From Paenibacillus periandrae (GTDB taxonomy: Bacteria > Bacillota > Bacilli > Paenibacillales > NBRC-103111): DNA of 64,000 nucleotides. The DNA lies in the NCBI RefSeq assembly GCF_022458865.1, contig NZ_JAJNMU010000004.1, positions 248,001-312,000 on the forward strand. The letters are read 5' to 3'. Each line of letters opens with the position of its first letter. The first letter of the stretch is position 1. Below are positions 9,208 to 18,357 of the stretch, in pieces. The notes below the pieces were generated by a model that was not told where the DNA came from, did not search any database, and saw only the letters and a program-made list of their open reading frames with translations. The translations under genes were made by a program, and so were the position numbers.

Positions 9208-10533
9208 TTACTTATTAAAAGGTGCAAGCGCCTTATCCGCTTCCTCCTGTGCCTTTTGCAGAGCTTCAGCAGGTGCCATACTGCCAGTCAGTACGGCCTG
9301 AATCGGATCGTTTAATGCTTTCATAACCTTGCCGTTGTTATGTGTGGATAACTCGGCAGCGGCATATTGCAGCTGATCACGGGCAATTAGAGCTGCAGGG
9401 AAATCAGCCGCATACTTCTTCATACGTTCTGTATCGTAGGCCGATTTTTTAACAGCGACATAACCGGTATCGATGCTCCATTGTGCCGCAAGCTCTGTTT
9501 CGGTCATAAATTTCACAAATTTCCAAGCCGCTTCCTGCTTTTTCTTATCGATATCCTTGAAGATGTAGAAGTTTCCGCCACCCGTTGGACTACCGAAGCT
9601 TTTATTTTTAGGCAGGAAGCTTACACCAAAGTTGAATTTGGCGTTTTTCTTCACGTTGGACAAGTTGCCTGTCGTATGATACATCATCGCTGTTTTGCCT
9701 TCCAGGAAGTCAGAAGGTACGGTTCCCCATTCGGTGACGCCTTCCGGCATGACTTTGTCTTTCTTCGCCAAGTCACTCCAATATTGCAGCCCTTGCACGT
9801 TCTCAGGAGTATTAAACATGACCTTTTTGCCGTCTTCGGACATCAAGTTTTTACCGTTTTGCAGCGCAAAGGTTTGCATCATCCAGTAAGCATATCCCGT
9901 TACCGGAATTTCCAAGCCCCACACGCCGTTTTTGGTTAGCTTGCTCGCATAATCCTTCATCTCATCCCAGGTTTGCGGAGCCTTCTCTGGATCAAGCCCA
10001 GCGGCTTTAAACAGATCCTTGTTGTAGTAAAGCACTATGGTGCTGCGTTGAAACGGAATGCTGTATGTTTTCCCGCCGGTTTGCGAGTTCGACATAAATG
10101 CCGGATAGAAATCGGACAAATATTTATCGCCGCCCTCTTTGGCAATGAAATCATCCAATGGAATGACTGCGTTCATGTCCAGCAGACTGAACAGCTCGGT
10201 AGACTGAAGCACGGCCACATCGGGTGGATTTTTGCTCTGTACGCCTGCTTGAGTTTTGACTGCGGTATCCGCATAGCTGCCTGTATATACTGGTTTAACG
10301 GTGATGTTCGGATTAAGCTTGGTAAACTCCTGAGCCATGCTTTCAATCGTAGCCGTCAGAGGACCACCTACCGCAATCGGATAATAGAAGCTAAGCTCGA
10401 CCTTCTCTGCTTTCGCATCGGTTGGTGCCCCTGCAGGTGCTGCCGCAGATGGCTCGGTTGTCGTTTTGGCGCAGGCGGCCAGCATGGAGACGCATAAAGT
10501 AAGACCTATCATTTTTGTTGTCAGGGAACGCAT
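9208..10533 (-). CDS. ugpB: Solute-binding lipoprotein, UgpB-like (glycerol-3-phosphate/glycerophosphodiester type)
   Basis: The preferred start at 10533 has AAGGAGAG in front and gives 441 residues: a signal peptide ending in a MLAAC lipobox, then an extracellular solute-binding family 1 domain. The stretches GLDPEKAPQTWDEM and SPTGGGNFYIF match what I recall of UgpB-like proteins rather than maltose- or xylobiose-binding ones. It is the first gene of an operon with two permeases and a TIM-barrel enzyme. Its promoter carries four PhoP-type boxes, which fits phosphate-driven uptake of glycerol-3-phosphate or its diesters. Other organic ligands cannot be excluded. Confidence 0.8.
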   Translation of the reverse strand: MRSLTTKMIGLTLCVSMLAACAKTTTEPSAAAPAGAPTDAKAEKVELSFYYPIAVGGPLTATIESMAQEFTKLNPNITVKPVYTGSYADTAVKTQAGVQSKNPPDVAVLQSTELFSLLDMNAVIPLDDFIAKEGGDKYLSDFYPAFMSNSQTGGKTYSIPFQRSTIVLYYNKDLFKAAGLDPEKAPQTWDEMKDYASKLTKNGVWGLEIPVTGYAYWMMQTFALQNGKNLMSEDGKKVMFNTPENVQGLQYWSDLAKKDKVMPEGVTEWGTVPSDFLEGKTAMMYHTTGNLSNVKKNAKFNFGVSFLPKNKSFGSPTGGGNFYIFKDIDKKKQEAAWKFVKFMTETELAAQWSIDTGYVAVKKSAYDTERMKKYAADFPAALIARDQLQYAAAELSTHNNGKVMKALNDPIQAVLTGSMAPAEALQKAQEEADKALAPFNK

Positions 10534-10602
10534 AAGTAAATCTCTCCTTTTTCCTATGATCTTATTTGTATAGAACTGCTTACTTCCGCCGCTTCCACAT
10601 TC

Positions 10603-10656
10603 ACTGTAACAAATCATTGTGATCCCATGATTACAGCTGTGTGAAGCAGGTGTAAA
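10603..10656 (-). promoter_or_regulatory. PhoP-type promoter of the ugpB-like operon
   Basis: On the minus strand four hexamers follow at an exact 11-bp period: TTTACA (10651-10656), TTCACA (10640-10645), GTAATC (10629-10634) and ATCACA (10618-10623). After a 9-bp gap comes a -10-like TACAGT (10603-10608). B. subtilis PhoP boxes are TTNACA-like repeats spaced by about 5 bp that replace the -35 element. The third hexamer is weak. The two other arrays in the window have the same period and the same 9-bp gap, which strengthens the call. The predicted 5' leader is about 65 nt with no attenuator. Confidence 0.65.
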
Positions 10657-10689
10657 CTCTCATGCTGCGCGTTTGCTGAAATTGACTGC

Positions 10690-11499
10690 TTATGTCTGTT
10701 CATTATGCATGTGCAGGATCGATAATAAGTCATCTAACGAATCCCATACGTAATCAGGCTGAATCGGAGAGTGTACGATATCGCCCTTTGCCGTGACCCC
10801 CGTCAATACAAGCGCCGTGTAAAAACCATGATTCGACCCGAATAAAATATCCGTCTCCAGCCGGTCACCTACCATCAGACAACGATCAGCGCTTAGACCG
10901 CTCCATTCCTGCACTTTAGCTGCATAATGCTCGGAGGGCTTGCCGATCACAGCATGTGGTGCTATACAGCTTGCTGCTTCTATGGCCTTCACCATCGACC
11001 ACGTATCAGGGATGACGTCTCCGACAACCGGACAATTCGGATCCGGGTTCGCAGCGATTAACACAGCTCCATTGCGCACTGCCGTCATGGCATGATGCAG
11101 CTTATCGTAATCAAAATGCATATCCATACCTACAAGTACATGCGTAGCGGCAAGCGGATCTGTCGTATGCTTGACTCCCTGCTCATCCAGCTCGCTGAAC
11201 AATGCCGGCTCTCCCACGGCAAATACTAGCGGCTCCTGCTTGCCTTCACGCAGATAGATAGCAGCCGTGAAAGCGGCCGTCACGATTTCCTCCAGGTGCG
11301 CCTCAAGGCCAAGCTTGCGCAGCCGATTCACGCAATCCTTACGGGTTCGCGTCGTAGTATTGCTCAAGAACAAAATCTTCTTTCCTGTTTGCCTTAACAC
11401 AGCCAGCGTTTCCGAGACACTCGGGAGCAGCTGTTCTCCAAGTAAAATCGTTCCATCCAAATCAAAAAAGTAACCATCCCAATCCATCACTTCCGGCAA
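10690..11499 (-). CDS. HAD-IIA (NagD-like) phosphatase, possibly a glycerol-phosphate phosphatase
   Basis: A 269-residue HAD superfamily protein of subclass IIA. Motif I is FFDLDGTILLG, motif II LFLSNTTTR, then a lysine-bearing IGKPSEHYAAKV segment and motif IV MVGDRLETDILFG, so the catalytic aspartates are intact. Relatives (NagD, YutF, AraL, phosphoglycolate/glycerol-phosphate phosphatases) dephosphorylate small phosphosugars. The chosen TTG at 11499 lies about 11 nt after AAAGGAG; the GTG at 11490 and ATG at 11487 are further from it. Its own PhoP-type promoter and attenuator leader, shared with the phosphodiesterase gene, suggest it releases phosphate from glycerol phosphates. The substrate is inferred. 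Confidence 0.8.
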   Translation of the reverse strand: MPEVMDWDGYFFDLDGTILLGEQLLPSVSETLAVLRQTGKKILFLSNTTTRTRKDCVNRLRKLGLEAHLEEIVTAAFTAAIYLREGKQEPLVFAVGEPALFSELDEQGVKHTTDPLAATHVLVGMDMHFDYDKLHHAMTAVRNGAVLIAANPDPNCPVVGDVIPDTWSMVKAIEAASCIAPHAVIGKPSEHYAAKVQEWSGLSADRCLMVGDRLETDILFGSNHGFYTALVLTGVTAKGDIVHSPIQPDYVWDSLDDLLSILHMHNEQT

Positions 11500-11530
11500 T
11501 CTGTGAGCATCTCCTTTCTTGGAACAACAC

Positions 11531-11625
11531 AAAAAACCCTCTATCCATCAAACGGAATCGGCGCGCCTAAATAAAGGCGGTTCCACTTGCTGCATAAAAG
11601 GGTTTTCTCTTCGGCTCGTACCCTT
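11531..11625 (-). promoter_or_regulatory. Attenuator leader upstream of the HAD phosphatase, copy 1
   Basis: The minus-strand leader RNA can fold two ways. Antiterminator: AAGGGT (complement of 11620-11625) pairs with ACCCTT (complement of 11598-11603), leaving the loop ACGAGCCGAAGAGAAA. Terminator: the same ACCCTT strand is part of a long hairpin (11531-11604) ending in AGGGTT and a T run. The two forms are mutually exclusive. A small inner stem, GCCTTTATTTAGGC, and a GCGCC motif lie in the terminator loop. A near-duplicate precedes the giant phosphodiesterase gene. The gene for GlpP, an RNA antiterminator, is immediately upstream, so GlpP with glycerol-3-phosphate is the prime candidate regulator. 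Confidence 0.65.
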
Positions 11626-11652
11626 GTATATTCGATTAGTTATTACATCTCT

Positions 11653-11706
11653 ACTTTACCAAGCTTCTGTTATCGGAGCATCAAGCAGAAGTTAAGATTT
11701 TGTAAA
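11653..11706 (-). promoter_or_regulatory. PhoP-type promoter of the HAD phosphatase gene
   Basis: Four minus-strand hexamers at an exact 11-bp period: TTTACA (11701-11706), TTAACT (11690-11695), TTGATG (11679-11684) and ATAACA (11668-11673). A 9-bp gap then leads to a -10-like TAAAGT (11653-11658). The array begins just after the glpP stop codon (11719). The layout is that of PhoP-activated promoters of Bacillus, with no conventional -35 box at the usual place. Confidence 0.7.
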
Positions 11707-11718
11707 CCTGTGACATCA

Positions 11719-12282
11719 TCAAATCCAAAGCCGCTTACTGCCCATCGATACGGCGCTGGCACCAGCCTGTAAAGCCATTGTAATCTCACTATGATCGTGA
11801 ATTAATCCACCAGCGATAATAGGTATGGAAATCGTATCACAGAGTTTGGTAATCACACGAGGGATCAACCCAGGCATAATTTCAACAGCATCGGGCCCAC
11901 TCTGCTCAATGTTGTGGATGCCATGCTCCAAAGCCGACGTGTCGATCAAAAAAATCCGTTGGATCGCCATCAGCCCATTTTTTTTGGCATGCTTTACAAA
12001 ATGGCTCTTTGTGGATATGATGCCTGTCGGCCGCAATCGCTCGGCTACAAACTTCATTACAATCGGATCGCCACCCAATCCCGTAATAAAATCGACGTGC
12101 AGAAAAATCTTTTTACCTGCTTGTTGCACTTGTTTAATATAATCCTCCACGGTCAGCAGATCGCCGATCAGCAGGAAAACTACCGGACTGTCGCTTCGGC
12201 AGGCTGTTTGCAAATCCTCAACCTTGCGAACCGCAGGAATGATCCGTTTGGGGCCCCAATAATCATGTTCAATATGACTCAT
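11719..12282 (-). CDS. glpP: Glycerol-3-phosphate-responsive antiterminator GlpP
   Basis: The 187-residue protein is recognisable along its full length as GlpP: FLLIGDLLTVEDYI, HVDFITGLGGDP, GIISTKSHFVKHA, EIMPGLIPRVITKL and IPIIAGGLIHD. In B. subtilis GlpP binds leader mRNA of glp genes together with glycerol-3-phosphate and prevents termination at a leader hairpin. Here its gene lies between two near-identical attenuator leaders, one before the downstream HAD phosphatase and one before the upstream phosphodiesterase gene. No glpF, glpK or glpD is in the window. Its own promoter is not clear; it may also be reached by read-through from the phosphodiesterase gene past the terminator at 12360-12403. 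Confidence 0.93.
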   Translation of the reverse strand: MSHIEHDYWGPKRIIPAVRKVEDLQTACRSDSPVVFLLIGDLLTVEDYIKQVQQAGKKIFLHVDFITGLGGDPIVMKFVAERLRPTGIISTKSHFVKHAKKNGLMAIQRIFLIDTSALEHGIHNIEQSGPDAVEIMPGLIPRVITKLCDTISIPIIAGGLIHDHSEITMALQAGASAVSMGSKRLWI

Positions 12283-12359
12283 TAGCCAACATCCTTTCCA
12301 ACTCTTACGCCTATTCCAATTTACCAGACTATTGTTTGCGCAATATTAACTTAAATCAA

Positions 12360-12403
12360 CAAAAAGTTTACTTGGACTGTTAGGCACAGCCCAAGCAAAC
12401 TTT
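12360..12403 (-). terminator. Terminator of the giant phosphodiesterase gene
   Basis: AAAGTTTACTTGG and CCCAAGCAAACTTT can pair as an imperfect 13-bp stem with a 14-nt loop. On the minus strand the stem ends in a T run (complement of 12360-12365). It lies in the gap before glpP. Confidence 0.7.
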
Positions 12404-12419
12404 GTATGCAACCCTCTTG

Positions 12420-15400
12420 CTAGTTAATAAAATTGACTTTGCTTAAGAATCGTTTCAGCATAACAGCGGATTGAGCACGAGTAGCATAGCTTGCCAAATC
12501 GAGCGTATCTGGTGTCATACCATTCATCAGACCCGCATGAACAGCAGCAGCTACCTCGGATTTCGCCCAAGCGATCTTATTGGCGTCCTTGAACGGCGCC
12601 AAGGTTTCGGTTTGCTGTGCTGCGGAAATCGCTGCATCCACGCTTACGAAGGACATGGCGCGGACGACCATCGCAGCCTGCTCCTCACGTGTAATTTCCT
12701 TATCAGGACGGAATGTACCATCCTCGTAGCCGCTGATCAGACCCACTTTAGCCGCAGCAGCCACCTCAGGAGCATACCAGGCATCGGAGGCTACATCGCG
12801 GAAATCGCTCTTGGCAGCAGTTGGGCTTATACCTAAGGCACGAACAAGCAGTGCCGCAAATTCCGAGCGTGAGATATTGCGATCACCCTCGAAACGGCTA
12901 TCGCTAACCCCATCAACCACCAGCTTGTTGGCCAGCAATTCCACGTCCGCTTTTGCCCAATGGTTGGCCAGATCGGTGAAGCTTTTGTTATTCTCCATTA
13001 CGGTATACATACTGTTGCCATTTCGTTTGAGTGTAGCTGTTGTCTGACCATCCTTCGTTTCGAAAACGGTCGGAACGAACCGGAGTATTTTGGTTTCCGG
13101 GATAAACTGTACACCCGTCGCTTTCTTGAAATCGACTTCCTTACCAAGCTTTAACTCGCGAGCCACATAGGTGGAGCCAAAGGTTATAGGAAGTGATTGG
13201 CCATTCTTATTGACTGCCTGAACATCAAAATCTACAGCAGTAGAGACTTGTTGTCCGCCTGCTTTCACCACAGCTGAAGCAACTGCTGCCGCCATGCTGT
13301 CGTCAAGCTTCTTGATCGTCACCTGGATCGTCAGGTCATTCACACTTACACCCAGCTGTTGTGCCAATCCCGTTAGGTTTAAAGTGGATACTGGCAAATA
13401 ATACGCAGCGCTGCTATCGCCTGTAATGACTAGCGTGCTTCCGTTTATTTGTGATGCATCCAACAGCCCAGCCGCACTGAGCTCCAGCTTGTCGCCTGTC
13501 ATATGCACCTCAACTCTGGTGCCAGCAGCAAATGCATTGTGGAGCTGTCCCGCATCCAGCTTGCCATCGACGGCTTCAACCTTAACGGACTGCTTGCCAT
13601 CACCGTTATTGCCTGTGCCGGATGATCCAGTTCCTGTTCCGGATGTATCCGGTGTTGTGGAGCCTCCGCCTCCTGAACCCGAATTCGACGATCTTTTCAC
13701 GACTGTAACGGCAATGGAAGCGGTCGTGTTGCGATAAACGACGTCAATTACTGTGGATCCGGTAAGAATCCCACGCATTATACCATTCTCTACAGAAACA
13801 ATAGTATTGTCACGTGGAGTATATGAAGCGTATTGAGTTACAAGTTGACTATCCTTTGCAGACATATAGGTAACCTTGTCAATGTTCCGATCGCCGCCAA
13901 CTAGTATCGTATATTGGCTCGGATCCACACTGAGTGTGTAGACTACAGGCTCGGGATTACCACCTCCTGGATTTTCTCCTGGGTTGCCCCCTGGGTTTTC
14001 TCCTGGGTTACCACCGGGATTCTCTCCTGGATTTTCTCCTGGATTACCTCCACCTGGATTCTCCCCAGGGTTTTCCGGTTCCTGCCCTTTGACCTCAATA
14101 GTGACCGGGTTCGTATAGATATCGTATTTCCGGCTGGCGTCCATAGCGGCTGTATATCTGAGCAGCACATGTGCGGTTCCTGACTTCTTGGCTGTTATTT
14201 TTCCTTGATCCACTCCGATGAAATCTTGTCCGTCGATTAGCACGATTTCCGGTGTTACGGTCGATTTGGTGCCTTTGTAGGTTTCGACCGTTGCGTTTAA
14301 GGACAAGCCTTCATCCTTCAGCATCACATAGTTGTCTTTCTCCGGTTTGACCGAAGCGGCCCAATCTGCAGCCCACAGCGCATAATCGGTCGTTAACCCA
14401 AAGGCTCCCAGCGCGAACAAGTTTTTAAGATCATCCTGGTTATTAATGGTCCACGGCGATACGATTAATCCACGGTGCTTGGTTGCCTCCAGGAAATTCT
14501 TGCCGATCCCATAATAGCCTACGTTGAACGTGGCATTAAGACCTTGAACCGTTCTCAGCGCATCACGCAGTGATTTATTGGCGTTCGTTTCATTGGAGCT
14601 GATGTTGTTTACGAGCAAGCCCGAAGGCATCTCCGGCATCTGATCAGCCAGCAGCTTTAACTGATTCGAGCTAAAGGACATCGAGTCTACAACTGCTTCG
14701 GCCTTCATCTCTTTCAGCAGCTTGACGTAGGCATCAACAGCGGCTGGCGTGCTCGTCTTGATTTCAGCCATAACCATTTTCCCTCTGCTTGCAGCCAGTT
14801 CAATCTGCTCATCCAGTGTCGGAATTTGCACATACGGAAAGCCTGTAGGGAACGGCTTATTGGCATTCAGTTTCTTTAATTGCTCGAGTGTAAAGTCCTC
14901 AACATTTCCTGCACCATCCGTTGTATGAGACAATTCAGCATCATGGATAATGACCAAACGCTTGTCTTTGGTTACATAAATATCATTTTCAATAAAGTCT
15001 GCTCCGTAATCCAACCCGAGCTTGTCGCTTTCGATCGTGTTCTCGGGAGCGCTCGTCGGCATGCCTCTATGACCGATAACATAAGGCTTACGGATTAATG
15101 TTGTGTTATTCGAATAAACTTGAAAAGCAGTGAAAGCTTCGTTTGGTGAATCCGTGACGATTCCGTTCACTCCAGCAGTAATCAAGCTGTGCATCGGCAG
15201 GCTATGGCCAGTCGCTCCCGCTGCTTCCTTCGACCATACTACGATCAGACGCTGCTGAAGGTATGCCACATTGTCCTTTGAGGCTACACTCTGCGGCAGC
15301 AGTGCGATCTTGGCAAGGCTGCGAGTGGTTTGTCTACGAATGTCCAACAAGCCCTCTTGTGTTACATCTTTAACATTGCTGAAATCCATAATACCACGGA

Positions 15401-18266
15401 TCATTGGATAGGTCGTTCTTGCCCTCTTGACCAGATCCCCCTTGTCAGAGATAACAAATGCATCTTCCACACCCTTGTTCTTCAAAGCATCCATCAGCTT
15501 ATCCACAGTCTGCTCATCCTTGACGTAGAAAGCAGGAATCATCCGGTATCCGATCGTGTCCAGAATAGCGTCAAGAGTTGCAAGTTCTGTCTGGCCTGTT
15601 GGATCAGTAGCCTTTAAACCACTGTTCACATGAACCATTACGGTTGCGGGCAGAACAGGTCCTGTTAAAGCGGTCAGGTCCTTCATCGTCTTCAGCTCGG
15701 TGACCACAGACGGCGCCATGGAAATCCGGGTTGCGGGTTCTGTTACCTGGACGAATCGTTCGCTCGGCATAGGAGGCAATGCCTCCTGCTGCAGGGTGAT
15801 ACGGATATTATCCACCTTCATTTTACTTCCGTTGGACTGAAGCCCGATTCTTCCTTTCGTATATGCTGTCGCAGCGTTGGTGTCTATCATTACCCGGTTA
15901 TTAATCAATTGCTGTACCCGACTTCCATGGGTTTTGACTGTATAATGATAAGTTTTGGCTGCATCGATAGCTTCTGTATTCGAGCCTGTCTCCATTACGT
16001 TCCATGCATTGGCGGCTGTTCGCTCGGCAAATTCAATCCCATTGGATGCCGTTGCATCTTTCCTTACGGCCATTTGGTAGTAGGGATAGTCATTGTTTTG
16101 TATTCTGTACATGATCGAGTGCCATCTGGCCGCATCGTTGGCAGCCAAATGCGTAACATCAGCTTCAATCTTGTAATTACCGAACAGTCCCAAATAATCG
16201 GGAAGCAGCACTCGGGAAGGATTATCAGGAGAAGAGCTCGCGTTCAGCTCAAACGCTCCGGATTTTACCACAGCCGCACTGACGGTAGCCCCCTCTTTTC
16301 TCGTCCATCCTTGAGGTAACGTTCCTTCTGCGACGTTATCAAAATTCTCTTCGTATAGCGTATATTCAGTATCACTAGCGTTTTTAACGACTAGAGCGAT
16401 GTTGGCCGTAGCACCATTTGCTGCAGCAGTAAGCGTGTAAACGCCTTTTGTTTGCGCCGTTATTTTGCCATTCGCTACAACAACATCAGGACTGCTGGGA
16501 GTCCAGGTTAATTCATCGCCCTTGATGGTGCCCGTTGAAAAGTCATTAAATTCCGCTTTAAAGATAACCGAATTCAGCAGCACATCCTGACCTGCAGTAG
16601 CCAAAATATAACCATCGTCATGCTTGATGGATGTCGCCTTAATCCCTGTCAGAGACGGTGTAACCGTAATTTCTTTAGATACTTCCTGGTTATAATAAAC
16701 AGCTTTAACCATTGCTTTACCTGGTTTGATAGGATAGATTTTGTTGTCTATGATTCTAATAATGCTTTCATCCAATGAATACAGCTTCACTCGTCCATCG
16801 GAAGGGGAATCTGTCACTCCATCCGAATAATATACACTGGCTGTTACGCTAGCCGGTCCTGTCAGAGCCTCAAGTGTGCCAGGCATCGTCATATCGAGCC
16901 GATCCGCCGTTATTCGGGTCACCTTCAGATTATCGAAGGATACGATACTCTGATCGCCTTGGAAACCAATTGCCCCTCTTTCCGTCAGTTTATCCGGAGT
17001 CAAAAACTTGTCCCCTTTGAGATCAAAAGCAGGTGCACTCTTATCTTTAAAATAATCCTGAACATGATTATCGAAGACTCTTACTTTCATCGTATAATCT
17101 TTTTTAAGTACGAGTCCCGCGCCCGTAACGGTTATAGGTGAGTCCCAGCTGCCATCAGCTTTTCTGTAGGCAACCTCAATAATACCATTCGGCTTAATAG
17201 CCATTTGTGAATAAGGAGGTTTTCCGGTGGAGGGTGCCCGGAACATGATGGAGCCCCATCTGCCCGTATTGAACCATGCATCGAATCGAACATCCGCTTC
17301 GATCTCATAATTGTCCCATTGAATCGGCGCAAGAATGCGGCTTTGCGTGCCTGATGAATTACCATTAAACGTCATTCTACCATTGCCATATGTATCTTTC
17401 ACTACTGAGAATGGGGGGCTTCCGGCATTAATATCCGAAATCCATCCGTCTGGAATTTGACCTGTAGCATAATTGTCGAAATTTTCCTGGAGAATTACAT
17501 TGTTCAGGCTGCCTGAAACCGGACTGCTGTCCACAAGCGTAATGGTTCCAAAACCGGACGTATCATTCCAGAAGGAAACCGAGTTATAGGCACTCCAGAA
17601 GCTGGTTCTATTCTTGGCAGGGTCCGTATCATAACGGTCTGTAGCGCCAATTTCTAAACCCAATTGTTTTTTCAACACCGGGTCAAAATTGATCATATCC
17701 CACGGTAATGCCACTTCAAGAGACCAACCTGTAGCAGTTTTACTACTGGCTCTCAATATTTTCTTATCATCCTTGGCTGCCTGACCATTAGCTGCAGCAC
17801 CATAATGAAACTCAGGTACCGTCGTATTCGGTTTATATACAAAACCCATCTGCATGTCATCGGTCACATAAGGTGTGGATTGATGAAGCTTGGGATCCAG
17901 GAACACATTAATATTGTCCTGTTCAAACCAATTCCCCGTTCCGCCGTTGGCAAGCGTGTCGTCATCGGCCTGAATTCCCAAATATAAATATTTATTATCC
18001 CACAGTAAGCCGAATTTGCTGTCTTTAAAGGTGCCTTCGCCTACACGCGCATTCAGAGGCTGGTCAATTTTCCAGACGGAATCATCCAGCTTCCCATCTA
18101 TTACAGGTGCTGTTAACGTCTTCTTCACATCCAGCGATTTTCTCCCTGCATCCGCAGCATGAACCTCGGATGGAAGCATAGGGACTTGAAACATACTGCT
18201 TATTAAACTTATTATCATGATTACCACTACATACTTGGCATGCTTTTTTAACGAGTACCTCTTCAT
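12420..18266 (-). CDS. Giant SLH-anchored glycerophosphodiester phosphodiesterase (1948 aa)
   Basis: Order of parts: signal peptide (about 1-38), CBM9/DOMON-like module (about 40-250), two concanavalin-like beta-sandwich regions alternating with Ig-like segments (about 255-840), a degenerate GDPD-like barrel lacking the HRG motif but keeping GVNGIVTDSPNEA (about 850-1045), a complete GDPD domain with GHRG near 1065 and ENTIESD and HDAELSHTTDG after it (about 1060-1320), an Ig-like piece, a Pro-Glu-Asn-Pro-Gly-rich linker (about 1395-1433), further beta domains, and three SLH modules (about 1770-1948). It should hydrolyse glycerophosphodiesters, perhaps teichoic-acid or phospholipid fragments, while bound to the cell wall. 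AAAGGG precedes the ATG. A PhoP-type promoter and attenuator leader drive it. Confidence 0.9.
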   Translation of the reverse strand: MKRYSLKKHAKYVVVIMIISLISSMFQVPMLPSEVHAADAGRKSLDVKKTLTAPVIDGKLDDSVWKIDQPLNARVGEGTFKDSKFGLLWDNKYLYLGIQADDDTLANGGTGNWFEQDNINVFLDPKLHQSTPYVTDDMQMGFVYKPNTTVPEFHYGAAANGQAAKDDKKILRASSKTATGWSLEVALPWDMINFDPVLKKQLGLEIGATDRYDTDPAKNRTSFWSAYNSVSFWNDTSGFGTITLVDSSPVSGSLNNVILQENFDNYATGQIPDGWISDINAGSPPFSVVKDTYGNGRMTFNGNSSGTQSRILAPIQWDNYEIEADVRFDAWFNTGRWGSIMFRAPSTGKPPYSQMAIKPNGIIEVAYRKADGSWDSPITVTGAGLVLKKDYTMKVRVFDNHVQDYFKDKSAPAFDLKGDKFLTPDKLTERGAIGFQGDQSIVSFDNLKVTRITADRLDMTMPGTLEALTGPASVTASVYYSDGVTDSPSDGRVKLYSLDESIIRIIDNKIYPIKPGKAMVKAVYYNQEVSKEITVTPSLTGIKATSIKHDDGYILATAGQDVLLNSVIFKAEFNDFSTGTIKGDELTWTPSSPDVVVANGKITAQTKGVYTLTAAANGATANIALVVKNASDTEYTLYEENFDNVAEGTLPQGWTRKEGATVSAAVVKSGAFELNASSSPDNPSRVLLPDYLGLFGNYKIEADVTHLAANDAARWHSIMYRIQNNDYPYYQMAVRKDATASNGIEFAERTAANAWNVMETGSNTEAIDAAKTYHYTVKTHGSRVQQLINNRVMIDTNAATAYTKGRIGLQSNGSKMKVDNIRITLQQEALPPMPSERFVQVTEPATRISMAPSVVTELKTMKDLTALTGPVLPATVMVHVNSGLKATDPTGQTELATLDAILDTIGYRMIPAFYVKDEQTVDKLMDALKNKGVEDAFVISDKGDLVKRARTTYPMIRGIMDFSNVKDVTQEGLLDIRRQTTRSLAKIALLPQSVASKDNVAYLQQRLIVVWSKEAAGATGHSLPMHSLITAGVNGIVTDSPNEAFTAFQVYSNNTTLIRKPYVIGHRGMPTSAPENTIESDKLGLDYGADFIENDIYVTKDKRLVIIHDAELSHTTDGAGNVEDFTLEQLKKLNANKPFPTGFPYVQIPTLDEQIELAASRGKMVMAEIKTSTPAAVDAYVKLLKEMKAEAVVDSMSFSSNQLKLLADQMPEMPSGLLVNNISSNETNANKSLRDALRTVQGLNATFNVGYYGIGKNFLEATKHRGLIVSPWTINNQDDLKNLFALGAFGLTTDYALWAADWAASVKPEKDNYVMLKDEGLSLNATVETYKGTKSTVTPEIVLIDGQDFIGVDQGKITAKKSGTAHVLLRYTAAMDASRKYDIYTNPVTIEVKGQEPENPGENPGGGNPGENPGENPGGNPGENPGGNPGENPGGGNPEPVVYTLSVDPSQYTILVGGDRNIDKVTYMSAKDSQLVTQYASYTPRDNTIVSVENGIMRGILTGSTVIDVVYRNTTASIAVTVVKRSSNSGSGGGGSTTPDTSGTGTGSSGTGNNGDGKQSVKVEAVDGKLDAGQLHNAFAAGTRVEVHMTGDKLELSAAGLLDASQINGSTLVITGDSSAAYYLPVSTLNLTGLAQQLGVSVNDLTIQVTIKKLDDSMAAAVASAVVKAGGQQVSTAVDFDVQAVNKNGQSLPITFGSTYVARELKLGKEVDFKKATGVQFIPETKILRFVPTVFETKDGQTTATLKRNGNSMYTVMENNKSFTDLANHWAKADVELLANKLVVDGVSDSRFEGDRNISRSEFAALLVRALGISPTAAKSDFRDVASDAWYAPEVAAAAKVGLISGYEDGTFRPDKEITREEQAAMVVRAMSFVSVDAAISAAQQTETLAPFKDANKIAWAKSEVAAAVHAGLMNGMTPDTLDLASYATRAQSAVMLKRFLSKVNFIN
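13967..14080 (-). repeat. Coding tandem repeat: Pro-Gly-Glu-Asn linker
   Basis: Short degenerate repeats of the codons for Pro-Gly-Glu-Asn-Pro-Gly-Gly occupy about 38 codons of the phosphodiesterase gene. They form a flexible linker between the catalytic half and the C-terminal beta domains plus SLH anchor. Copy number is likely to vary between strains. Confidence 0.8.
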
Positions 18267-18357
18267 AAAATTTCAACCCTTTCATGAGTTCATTTACATA
18301 CCATCGACATGTGTTCATCTGTTGTTAAGCCCTCGGTCTCCTTCCTTTGAACAACAC

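Noticed and set aside
11531..11625. Leader considered as a known riboswitch (T-box, yybP-ykoY, c-di-GMP, ZTP, glmS)
   Set aside because: I could not match the core sequences of any of these classes. The glpP context and the two-hairpin design fit protein-dependent antitermination better.
13967..14080. Repetitive block considered as a CRISPR-like array
   Set aside because: The repeat is a coding Pro-Gly-Glu-Asn linker, in frame and without unique spacers of constant length.
18082..18318. 78-codon frame overlapping the start of the giant phosphodiesterase gene
   Set aside because: Its ATG is about 17 nt from the nearest AGGAG and the peptide is a shifted reading of the signal-peptide region.
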